Below are positions 9,901 to 18,403 of a stretch of 48,837 nt of DNA, piece by piece (the stretch's first letter is position 1; each line of letters opens with the position of its first letter). The DNA comes from Chrysochromulina tobinii (Eukaryota > Haptophyta > Prymnesiales > Chrysochromulinaceae): contig JWZX01003356.1 of assembly GCA_001275005.1 (NCBI GenBank), positions 1 to 48,837 of the forward strand. The letters are read 5' to 3'. The position numbers and the translations under genes are program-made. The notes under the pieces are model-generated. The model had not been told where the DNA came from. It searched no databases and saw only the letters and a program-made list of their open reading frames with translations.

Positions 9901-12900
9901 TAGTGGCGCAACACCACCAGACATAACCGCCTCTTTTTGATGTTTGGCATCGTCGCTTCGCTTCCCTTCACCGTCGTTGTTGTCGCGCAACGCAGTGCCT
10001 GCACGCTGGCGCACGTTCGCGTCATCGTCACCGAGGAGTGTGACAAGTTGCTGGGTTACCTGGACGCGCAATTCGCTCGACATTCGGGCGATCTGGGTGA
10101 GTGCCATCGATGCCATCTGCTGTGCGGCTTCGGTCCCACTTCGGAGTAGCCGCACGAGCTGAAAGATGGCCTGCGTGCGGGAAATGGCGTCCCTGTAGTC
10201 CCTTTGAAGTGTCATCGAGTAGAGCACTCGAGTTGCGTGCTCTTGCGCCTCGATCCGCAGCTTGGCCACGTCATCCCCCGATGTGGCAGCCTCCTTCATC
10301 TCATGCGGGTCTGACAAACTGGCGAGCATTGCAACAATCTTGTTTGCAATGTTGAACTGATTGGAGGGATTGTCGATTCCAAGGGTAAGGAGGGCACCCT
10401 CGACCGACCTCTTTGCCGCCTCAGAGCAAGGGCTCTCAAAAAGCGGAATGAGAAGGGAAATGCCGTCCGAATCAGCAATCTGCTCTCGGTTCTCGGGCAA
10501 CAAAGCTAAGCTCTCGAGTGCCCCGGCCGCCGTATCCTGAGCATTGTTGTTCTTGGCCGGCTTCAGCAACTCGGTGAGCTTTGGAATGCCACTCGCACCA
10601 GCTTGCTCAAAGTAAGCTTCGCCAGACCTGATGAAGCTGTCAATCTTGAGATCCCTCACATTGAACTTGCCGATTTCCTCTACAGTGAAGACCAGCGTCC
10701 GAAGCAAGGCCGCTGCCAGCTCGTCATTCTTGATCTCAGTACCCTCCGTCGGCTTCTCAGAGCCTACGTTCCTCCACTTTGACCCAGGTGGAGCCTCGGC
10801 AATGAGTCGCTGGTTGCCCGCGTCAGCGGCGAGCTTCCACAAAGCGCCCGCTGCATCACGTCGCACCTCGGGGTGATCACTAAGCATCGCGATCAGCAGC
10901 GGAATAGCACCTGCTCGGGCAATCGACTTCTGATTCAAGCTATTCGCGTCCGCGAGCGCCCATAATGCCGATGCAAGCTCTCGCTGCGTCAAGTGGTGCT
11001 TGCCGTCTCCCTGATCAGCCGCCATACTCTCCTGCTTGCTGCCGAGCATCCTGCTGACATCTACTGACATCTTCTCTTGATGCACCCTCGGCTCCAAATG
11101 CGAGACGATCAGCTCGATGCCACCAGCGGCGGCCACTGCGTCTTGATTGGAAACGTCTGCACGGGCGAAGTTTGCAACCGCCCGCGCAGCTTTTTCGCGC
11201 GTGGAACTCTCCTTCTTAGAGGTAGCGAGCTGCTTGACAAGCTTTTCCGCAAGCGACTTTGTGTTATCGTCATTGTTCTGTGCAAGGCTTGCGATTGCAC
11301 CAGACGCCTTCTGCTGGCCGAGCTCTAAGTTGGAGTGGCCGGCCATGATGACCAGTGCTTCCAGGCCATCAGCATTGGCGATGGCCTGCTGATTAGAGAA
11401 GTTCTTGTCAGCGAGACTCCACAGCGTGCTGGCAGCAGCCACTTTGGCATCTTCGGAGCTATCCGTCACAAGCTGGATGAGCGGTTGGATGCCACCGCAG
11501 GCTGTAATCGCCATCTGGTTATTTGAGTTCCCTCGTGCAAGTTCCGACAGGGCAGCTGCGGCCATCGATTGCACCAATTCATAGTCACCCTCGAGAACGA
11601 CAACTGCCTTCTCTGCGACGACTGCTCGGAGTCGATCCCACAGAAGGCCGGGGCTGATCCGGTCGTTGGACGATGAAATTGATGGCCGATTCAGCAAACC
11701 GACCAGTAGCTCCACCCCGCCTGCTTCCTTGATACTATCTTGGTTATCCTTGCCACCTGCGGCAATAGCGGCGAGCGCACGTGCCGCCGTCTTCTGCGCA
11801 TGATTGCTTTGTGTCTTGATAAGTGCCACGAGCGGCACAATAGCCCCTGAAGAGCCAACCTGCTGCGCATGCTCTACCGCAATGCTTCCGAGCGTATCGG
11901 CTGCGTTCGCCTTGGTGCTTACGTTTGTGCTTGTCGAAAGAAGGCTCACTAATAAATTGATGCCACCCTCCGATGCCACCTTTGCTGCATGCCCCAATGA
12001 TACGCGCGACATGTCTGCAAGCACTGCACTCGCATTGTGCTGCGTGCCTGCGTTATCCTCGCCGAGCAGAGCCACTAGCGGCGAAATGCCGTTCGCATTT
12101 GCGATCTCGGTGACGTTCTGCTCCATATCGCCCGACAGTTTGGACAGCACAGCGGATCCCAGCATCCTTACCTTCGCTGACGCGCTCTGCAGCTGCATGA
12201 CAAGCATTCGAAAAGGACCTGCGTTAGCTATGGCAAGCCGATTCGTCTTCACTGACTCGAGGTCCGCATCCGCACCGGCCGAAGTCAGATCGAGCAAAAG
12301 CTGCGTCACATACTCCTGCGCCTGATCGGTGCCCACTCCGAGCAGCGCCACCAGGCCGATGGCGATCGCGATCTGATTAGCGGGGCCACTATTCGCAAGT
12401 GTGTGAAGAGTAGTTGCGGCCTGGTTGCGCCCAAAATCAGACTTGCCATTGCTCAACACCGACACAAGAGGAAGGATAGCTCCAGCATTTACGATGACTA
12501 TAGGCGCACCAGGGTGCGATGCAAGGGCCTGCAGATCGGAGGCTGCTAGCGACACAACTGCAGCGTCGTCGTGATCCAGGAGACCGACCAACCTTTTGGC
12601 AATCTGTGCCTGGTTGTCTGAATTGCCGATAGCCATGCGAGTGAGCGCTTTGGAGGCGAACTTCTTCGCCTCCGGGGTGCCATCGGCCAGCATTGAGACG
12701 AGCGGCTTGATGGCACCATTCGCGGCCAGTGCCACTTGATTCTCACGATCGAGAGCCAGATGCCAGATCGCGGCCGTGGCCTTCTCCTTGCCTTGTGTCG
12801 TGCCGCTCTCGCAGATCTTGACCAACGGCACAATGCCACCAGCATCGTTGATGGCCAACAATCGATTTGCTTTTCTTCTCATTTTGGTTGCTTCCTTATC

Positions 12901-15900
12901 ATCGCCGTCTGCTTCCTCACCCAACGTTTGTCTGACTTTTGATGGGTCGTCTGCTTCCTCAACTTCCAATAGCTCGGTGTCAGCTGGCGGCACCTCTTCA
13001 TCCATGCCCCCAGTTGTTTTCCTTTCTCGCTCGACTATCCCACCATACGCTAGCTCAGCCAGAGCCGCAGCAGCAGGCATGGCATATTGGGCTGTGGGGC
13101 TGCCATTCTTCAACAACAGGACAAGATCGACGATTGCTGATTTCTGTACAAGTAGTCGCTGATTCTCGATCGAGGAGGCAAGGTACCAGAGCGCACGTGC
13201 TGAGAATTCTTGAGCTTGTAGGCTGCCACTGCGTACGAGCGAGAGCAGTGGTGCCACGCCCTCTTGCTCAATGATAGCGTCCTGCAGGTCCCGGTCTCCA
13301 AAAGCTAGATCCGAAAGGGTGCTCGCTGCCTGTTCTTGCATACCGATTCGGACACCAAAATCGACCTGGCCACCGGGAAAGATTGCTTGGCTCTCCAAGC
13401 AACCTTCGATGCCGATGCGGAGCGCAACCCAGCCTCCAATGACGAGCGGTTTCTGGACATTCTCCTTTCCGCACAGGTTGGAGCCGTCCAACATGTTGAT
13501 GAGCGCTTTCACGCCGCCGGCCGCTTTTATGGCGGCGCGCCTCCTGGCGCCACCCTCTTGGGAAGTGTGGCCCTCAACCCCCTTTTTGTCCTCTTGGGAA
13601 TTGGAGCTTCGCTCCGCTGTAACGGAAGCTTCTGGAGCAGGCAAGCTCATGTCCTCTTTGACAGTATCCCCCACACCTGAAGGCGTTGCATCGATAAGCT
13701 GCTGCTCCTCGCCATTGTCTGCCGCCTCGTAGACCTCGACATCATCGCCGTTGTCACGAGCAAGGCAACCGAGCGCGCGGGCCGCCGTCTCAGGTGTCCC
13801 AAGCATTTTGCTCACGAGTAGCTTGATCAGGGGTCGAATGCCTCCCATTTTCACGATGTCGTCCCGATACCTCGAGACGGCGCCTATCGCAGCCAGACAT
13901 GCTGCGGCCATTTGTTGCGTTGCCATAGTTACGGAGTCGAGCAGCATTACGAGAGGCTTTATGCCACCAGCGTCAGCGATGGCATTTGCTGCCCGTGTGC
14001 TCCCTTCGGCAAGGCGGAGCAGGGTCATAGAAGAGATCTGAGGCGCACGATCGCTGTCGGCGATGAGCATTCTCACAAGAGGACCGAATCCCTCGGCCTG
14101 AGCGATGCGCACACGATTCTCTGACATAGTCGCCAAGTGCCAGAGTGCGGAAGCTGCGTTTTCCTGGGCAGGAAGGCTGCCCTTTGCGATGAGTGACACA
14201 AGCGGTTTGATCGCGTTCATGCTGCCTATCAGCGCCTGCGTACTAGAATTATTGCTTGCCACCGCGAGCAACGCCCGTGCCGCCTGCACCTGCACCTCTT
14301 CCTCCGGGGCCTCGAGCCATGGAATCAGCGGCTGAATTCCAGCCATCTTTGAGAAAGCGATCTGGTTCTGCTGCTCGTTGTCGCAGAGCGTCGCCACAGC
14401 ATACAGAAGCCTCACCGCACGTGCCGGCTGGGCGCCCTTATTGCTGATGGCCGTGACAATACGCTTCGTAATGACTGCGCAATTGTCTGAGTGCTCCCTT
14501 GCGAGTGCCGTGAGCGCGCCAGCCGCATTCGTCAAAGACGTGTCGGAGGTTCCAAACATGAGCATATTGACCAGAGGTTCGATGCCTCCCAATTTAGCAA
14601 TCGTCGCCTGGTTCGGGGCATTTGAGGTGGCGCACGCCCAGAGCGCTGCCGCCGCCGCCTCCCTTGTCTCCGGCATACCCGCTTCGCGCACCAAGTTGCA
14701 CAGTGGCGCGATTGCACCCGCGCGAGCAACGGCGCCCTGACTCTCAGGGTGGTTACGTGCGAGGGCAGCAAGTGCACCAGCCGCGTTCATCTGCATCTCG
14801 GGAGCTGGGTTGCCGAGCAACGCAACTACCGGAGGGACTGCACCCTCCTTCAGCAACAAGGTCTGATTAGATAGATTGTTGTCAGCCACATTCCAAATCG
14901 CCGACGCAGCGAGCATGCTAATCTGCTGTTGTGCGAGCTCCTTGGAGTTGCTCGATGCCTCCGTAAGCGTACTTACCAGTCTCGGTATGCCTCCATGCTG
15001 AGCGATCTCTTTTTGATTGTCTGGGTTCTTCAAGGCAAGCTGAGCCACCGCGCTGACCGCATTCTCCTTGGCCTTTAACGACGTGCTGCTAAGAAGGTCC
15101 AGCAATCGAGGGATACCCCCCGCGTCGAGGATGCTCTTGCGGTTGTCGGTCGATTCGCGGGCGAGATTGGCCAAAGATTGGGCAGCCTGCTCTTGGGCGG
15201 CTTGGCCACTGTTCTCGTGGAGCATGCCGACGAGCTGCTGGATGATGGGCACGCGATTGACATCCTCAATCGACAAGCGCACGAGTGCTCCCTCGGCATG
15301 CATACTAGCCTTTTTGTTAGAGCAACCCAGCAGCTCAACAAGAGGGCCGATTCCGCCATGGTCGGTGATCGACTTGCGGTTGATCGAGATGTCAGCGAGC
15401 GCCCACAGGGCGTGTGCTGCCTCCTCCTGCGCCTCAAGTCCGAGCTCACCATTGAGCAGCTCCACTAGCGGGCCGACTGCGCCCGCATTTGCGATCTTCT
15501 CGGCTTTGGTGTAGAGTCGTTGGCAGCGCTGTCCATACTCGTGCAACAGCTTCTCGAGTTTCCTCTGTTGCAGCAGGAGCATTCCTGCAGCAACTTCTTC
15601 GAGCACATCAATATCCTGCTGATCATCACTCTTCTTCTTCATCCTGTCGCGCAGCTCCTGAAACTCCTTCTCCAGGGCCTCTCGCTGCTGCCGCTCTACT
15701 TCGTCGGCCGCTAGCCGCGCAAGCGCAGCGGCCGCATATTGTTTCGAACCGAGATGCTGATGCCCATCACTCAGCAGCCCAACAAGTGGTTGAATGCCGC
15801 CGCCTCGATCGATTGCTACCTTGTTAACTTGTATCAACGCAAGGTAGGAGAGGGCCGCTGCGGCATATTCTTGCGACCGGTCAAAAGAGTCGGCATCAAG

Positions 15901-17634
15901 CAGCGCTATAAGTGGCTCGATGGCACCCTGCGCAGCAACGGCCTGTTGCGTCTCGGCATTGCCGTGTGTCAGCAATTTGATCGCGCGTGCCGCCTGCTCG
16001 CTCACCCCTCGGTCGAGGGCGCTCAGCATATGCACGAGCGGTCGGATGCCACCAGCATTTGTCACAATCTTCTGGTTCGACGCGTCAATCGAGAGAGAGA
16101 GGCTCCACAGTGCGTATGCTTTGGCGCGCGGCTGTTTGCTGTGCAGCAGCCGCACTAGCGCTTCTGCATCTCCAGACTTGGCAATGACACTCGCGCTGTC
16201 AGGATTTTCACGGACGATACGCCATAAGAGTTCAGCCGCGCGATTGCTCGTGTCTGCCATGTGATCTTCGAGCTTGCCGACCAGGAGCGCACATGCTTCC
16301 TCCTGGTTGATTTCATTCTGCAGGGCCAGCGAAGCGATCGCATTGGCCATCAATATCTGCGCTTTCTCGTTCTGCGAGCCAATTAGTGGAATCAGACCGG
16401 GAATGGCGCCCGAACCCTTGATGGCAACCTTGTTGGCTGGATGATCCTCCGATAGAGACCATAGCGCACCAGCTATCTCCGCTTCTACCATCGGCGCATT
16501 GCAGTTGCGCAACAGATTAACGAGCGATGGAAGTGCGCCTGCCCCCGCGATGGCCGTCTGGTTCTCGTAATTGTGCCGGGCGATCTCAGCAAGAGCGAGC
16601 ACTGTCTGCGCCTGCACGTCTGCTGGGTAGGCACTACCTGCCTGCGTTATGCTCACAAGCGGCATGATCCCGCCCAATGCGGCGATCTCTACCTGGATAT
16701 CGTGATGGTTCTGCGCGATCATCGCGATTGCATTGATTGCACTGCGCTGTGTTGGCGTGTAGCGTGACTCGACTAGCGCGAGGAGTGGCCGGATGCCGCC
16801 TGCCTTGGAGATCGTGTCTTTCTCCTCACGGCTGTCGCCGCTCGCTACGGCGGCTATTGCCGCTGCCGCACTTGCCTGTGCATTGGTGTTGACAACGTTG
16901 AGAAGCGCAACCAGCTTCGGGATCCCATTCAACCTGGTTACCTCGGCCTGGTTATCCTCGTGGCCATAGGTTAGTTTCGCTAAGGCATGGGCCACCGCCT
17001 CCTGTGTCACTCCGCTCCCGAGCTTGTCGAGGAGCAATTCCAGTGCGCCCGTGCGGGCGATCGCAGACTGGCCTTCCGGATTGTTCTCTGCAAGATAAGC
17101 GAGCGCGTTCGACACGTGCACCTGAGTAACATCGCTTGCGTCCTTCAGCAGCTTGATCAGCGACGGGATAGCACCGACCTTGATGAAGCTGCGACGTGAT
17201 GCCTCGAGTTGCGACAAGCAAGACACAGCGAAGGCCGCCTGTTCCTGTAGGCCTGAATCACCACCTCGAAGTGCGCTTGCGATTGGTAGCACACCGCCCG
17301 ATTCCACGATGGCTTCCTGGTGGCTAGTGTGGCCGTTGGCGATATTCGCGAGCGCTGCGCAGGCGTGCTTCTGTGCGACTGGGCTGCCAATGACTGTGAG
17401 CGACACCAGTGCTTTGATGCCGCCTGCTTTAGCGATCATGACCACGGGGTCTTCATTTTCCTCGGGCCCCCCAAGGCCCTTAGCCTGCTCAGTGAGGCTG
17501 CGAAGGAACATCGCCGCGCGCTCCTTGACATCCATATTTCCCGTCCGCACCTCACCAAGTAGCTTTGCGATCAGCCCCGTCAAGCCACCGGCCTGCGCGA
17601 CGTCACGCGCATTCACGCGCCGCACGTGTGCCAT
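6910..17634 (-). CDS. Giant armadillo-repeat protein with C-terminal CAP-Gly domain
   Basis: A frame of 3,574 codons from ATG, one of the largest proteins to expect in a protist. Almost all of residues 1-3250 are ARM repeats of about 42 residues (GGIxPLVxLL...A..ALWxLA.....N), on the order of 60-75 copies. They are interrupted by acidic linkers at about 1290-1380 and 1490-1560. One CAP-Gly domain sits at about 3353-3426 (VKQGDRVIVD, GKGYWVGVQYDDPVGRNDGS, GGFLRPNHIRIDP), with GRNDG in place of the usual GKNDG tubulin-tail-binding motif. A Lys/Pro-rich tail follows. Family knowledge: ARM solenoids bind proteins and CAP-Gly binds the EEY/F tails of tubulin or EB proteins, so a microtubule or axoneme scaffold is a fair inference. 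Residues about 1393-1435 are probably an unspliced in-frame intron (see 13330-13458). No frameshift was seen over 10.7 kb. Confidence 0.85.
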   Translation of the reverse strand: MAHVRRVNARDVAQAGGLTGLIAKLLGEVRTGNMDVKERAAMFLRSLTEQAKGLGGPEENEDPVVMIAKAGGIKALVSLTVIGSPVAQKHACAALANIANGHTSHQEAIVESGGVLPIASALRGGDSGLQEQAAFAVSCLSQLEASRRSFIKVGAIPSLIKLLKDASDVTQVHVSNALAYLAENNPEGQSAIARTGALELLLDKLGSGVTQEAVAHALAKLTYGHEDNQAEVTRLNGIPKLVALLNVVNTNAQASAAAAIAAVASGDSREEKDTISKAGGIRPLLALVESRYTPTQRSAINAIAMIAQNHHDIQVEIAALGGIMPLVSITQAGSAYPADVQAQTVLALAEIARHNYENQTAIAGAGALPSLVNLLRNCNAPMVEAEIAGALWSLSEDHPANKVAIKGSGAIPGLIPLIGSQNEKAQILMANAIASLALQNEINQEEACALLVGKLEDHMADTSNRAAELLWRIVRENPDSASVIAKSGDAEALVRLLHSKQPRAKAYALWSLSLSIDASNQKIVTNAGGIRPLVHMLSALDRGVSEQAARAIKLLTHGNAETQQAVAAQGAIEPLIALLDADSFDRSQEYAAAALSYLALIQVNKVAIDRGGGIQPLVGLLSDGHQHLGSKQYAAAALARLAADEVERQQREALEKEFQELRDRMKKKSDDQQDIDVLEEVAAGMLLLQQRKLEKLLHEYGQRCQRLYTKAEKIANAGAVGPLVELLNGELGLEAQEEAAHALWALADISINRKSITDHGGIGPLVELLGCSNKKASMHAEGALVRLSIEDVNRVPIIQQLVGMLHENSGQAAQEQAAQSLANLARESTDNRKSILDAGGIPRLLDLLSSTSLKAKENAVSAVAQLALKNPDNQKEIAQHGGIPRLVSTLTEASSNSKELAQQQISMLAASAIWNVADNNLSNQTLLLKEGAVPPVVALLGNPAPEMQMNAAGALAALARNHPESQGAVARAGAIAPLCNLVREAGMPETREAAAAALWACATSNAPNQATIAKLGGIEPLVNMLMFGTSDTSLTNAAGALTALAREHSDNCAVITKRIVTAISNKGAQPARAVRLLYAVATLCDNEQQNQIAFSKMAGIQPLIPWLEAPEEEVQVQAARALLAVASNNSSTQALIGSMNAIKPLVSLIAKGSLPAQENAASALWHLATMSENRVRIAQAEGFGPLVRMLIADSDRAPQISSMTLLRLAEGSTRAANAIADAGGIKPLVMLLDSVTMATQQMAAACLAAIGAVSRYRDDIVKMGGIRPLIKLLVSKMLGTPETAARALGCLARDNGDDVEVYEAADNGEEQQLIDATPSGVGDTVKEDMSLPAPEASVTAERSSNSQEDKKGVEGHTSQEGGARRRAAIKAAGGVKALINMLDGSNLCGKENVQKPLVIGGWVALRIGIEGCLESQAIFPGGQVDFGVRIGMQEQAASTLSDLAFGDRDLQDAIIEQEGVAPLLSLVRSGSLQAQEFSARALWYLASSIENQRLLVQKSAIVDLVLLLKNGSPTAQYAMPAAAALAELAYGGIVERERKTTGGMDEEVPPADTELLEVEEADDPSKVRQTLGEEADGDDKEATKMRRKANRLLAINDAGGIVPLVKICESGTTQGKEKATAAIWHLALDRENQVALAANGAIKPLVSMLADGTPEAKKFASKALTRMAIGNSDNQAQIAKRLVGLLDHDDAAVVSLAASDLQALASHPGAPIVIVNAGAILPLVSVLSNGKSDFGRNQAATTLHTLANSGPANQIAIAIGLVALLGVGTDQAQEYVTQLLLDLTSAGADADLESVKTNRLAIANAGPFRMLVMQLQSASAKVRMLGSAVLSKLSGDMEQNVTEIANANGISPLVALLGEDNAGTQHNASAVLADMSRVSLGHAAKVASEGGINLLVSLLSTSTNVSTKANAADTLGSIAVEHAQQVGSSGAIVPLVALIKTQSNHAQKTAARALAAIAAGGKDNQDSIKEAGGVELLVGLLNRPSISSSNDRISPGLLWDRLRAVVAEKAVVVLEGDYELVQSMAAAALSELARGNSNNQMAITACGGIQPLIQLVTDSSEDAKVAAASTLWSLADKNFSNQQAIANADGLEALVIMAGHSNLELGQQKASGAIASLAQNNDDNTKSLAEKLVKQLATSKKESSTREKAARAVANFARADVSNQDAVAAAGGIELIVSHLEPRVHQEKMSVDVSRMLGSKQESMAADQGDGKHHLTQRELASALWALADANSLNQKSIARAGAIPLLIAMLSDHPEVRRDAAGALWKLAADAGNQRLIAEAPPGSKWRNVGSEKPTEGTEIKNDELAAALLRTLVFTVEEIGKFNVRDLKIDSFIRSGEAYFEQAGASGIPKLTELLKPAKNNNAQDTAAGALESLALLPENREQIADSDGISLLIPLFESPCSEAAKRSVEGALLTLGIDNPSNQFNIANKIVAMLASLSDPHEMKEAATSGDDVAKLRIEAQEHATRVLYSMTLQRDYRDAISRTQAIFQLVRLLRSGTEAAQQMASMALTQIARMSSELRVQVTQQLVTLLGDDDANVRQRAGTALRDNNDGEGKRSDDAKHQKEAVMSGGVAPLVELLKAGLRNDRVEAQEYALRSLTMTTDSTRRRNMVEEGVVPLLIQSLHGGKLHEESEEHAAMVLACLALDSVNHEEMVEHEGISQLVKLLSQANATTGCKRQAAIALARLCTHGGATQVRIADAGAIQALVRWLGDAGSGLLDVGALCLASLAEANEELQVRIAETEAISLIVAILVADSRVEAQKAACRAVANLANNMPSNQELIAKAGGIPPLVKLLKVVNCEEEAAAAIATVANHPDSKMQILSQGGIPPLVQLLDPRREKYLDPRYEHPKVDPMKTAATQQHSARAIESLARDCVEIQDALAAERASSYLVSLLASDAVETQESAVGALLSLAAHAESRNVVVMQLVGILMQRNTSAQLKAAEALALLASRSSVMRTAIVHAGAIEPLVQLLGSGTRSEKGTPPERAAAVLSDLARFSEGKVEMARAGGIKPLVLMLSSTCDSARTHASCALRHLSAIQENKAEILELSGIEKFVELLSDANPDTQRHACYALWQLATSVDSKVTIVEAGGIKPLVECMKDIRRDAPHTQEVIPDSAAVVTNGAAFTEFHRSPPVPRPVPSPAPPLTGLIERSPETKESAVAMLAELARNQGDHRHEIVRHGGIEPMVELLCKGTPAAQKYAACAIWGISQESQHRRLIAEMRGAIAQLVDLLRQLEGETQGFAASTLVCMAQDKVGKETILGVGGAGPLMTIALGPTSWLRARCVEVLRLLGYPDPLSKKEGGVVAEAPVSPRLAKFQMKLSKNPAIWMVPDEASKALINDEHMADLACKVKQGDRVIVDPGNRKAEVRFVGKIPEIGKGYWVGVQYDDPVGRNDGSVKGRRCFECTHDFGGFLRPNHIRIDPTPPARKGQKVVAATGLDEKLGADDGKSRKPRKPRAVTKDSEMSFDWKKPDEPAKETGLATAVALVPSTEPMDTMADKGGKRTKQGQVVLATKISKPVEAKPSEIRPTDAIPAEVKESPNPVKPALASRKESSVKEKRLSVVNAPKIK
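13330..13458 (-). other. Probable in-frame intron (129 bp) inside the ARM-repeat gene
   Basis: On the coding strand this segment begins gtccag and ends gaacag, has length 3n and no stop, and encodes 43 residues (VQKPLVIGGW...GMQEQ) that break an ARM repeat. Removing it joins GKEN to AASTLSDLAFG. That matches neighbouring repeats in the same protein, such as AQENAASALWHLA. Splicing is inferred from repeat periodicity only. Confidence 0.6.
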
Positions 17635-18403
17635 AGCTCAAGGAAATGTTGATCGTACGCGGCTGTGCAGCAGGCCATCACCAGACGACGTGCCAGCAGC
17701 GGAATGATTGGCCGTGTGTGGTTGGATTGTTGGCCAGGCTTGGTTTCGGCGAGCGCCCAAACACATCTCAGGGGTCCGAAACAATGTTTTTGCTGCCGCG
17801 CCGCGTGCATACTGTTTTAAAACACCGGGGGAATCCGGAAAAAAAACACCGTTGGAGCCGGGACACACAAGCCGGTACTCCATCCTTGCAATAGGGTAAG
17901 TACCTGTATCTCAAACTACCCACAGGTCGGGTCTTAGCTGCGCCGGCCCTGCGGGCCAGCCTGCGCAGCACCTGCGCACCGCGTAGGCCGTAGCGTTGTC
18001 GCGTTGTCCGTTGCGGAGCGTTTTTCTTTTTGAGCGTTCGTGTGTACCCTACCGATGTCTTGTCGACCTCTCAGGTTGCACTGCGGTAATCACACTTCTC
18101 TCGACTCTCCGACCGATGACGCGCAACACCCGACGAACCGACGTACACCCGGGACGTCAACGCCGGATGCCCCCCGCCACTGTGTGACTGTATCTCTCGC
18201 GTCTCGGCGAGGTCTCGGCGCGCGCTCCACGCTGGCGCTCTATCACATCGGTTCATGCCCCGCGCCACGAACCCACGATGACCTTGTCGCTTTCGATCTT
18301 CGGTCCGTGAGCGTCGATCCAAGGCTCCCGCGTCCACCCCGCAAGCCATCGCCAGCTGGCAACCACTTCTGGCCCCCTTCACTCGCGGCGACATCGTGCT
18401 TGC
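17635..18403. other. Intergenic region upstream of the ARM gene
   Basis: About 770 bases holding the ARM-gene promoter and the 3' UTR of the kinesin-13 gene (both minus strand). Less GC-rich patches occur near 17790-17850 (A/T runs). No open frame with a recognisable product was found. Confidence 0.5.
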
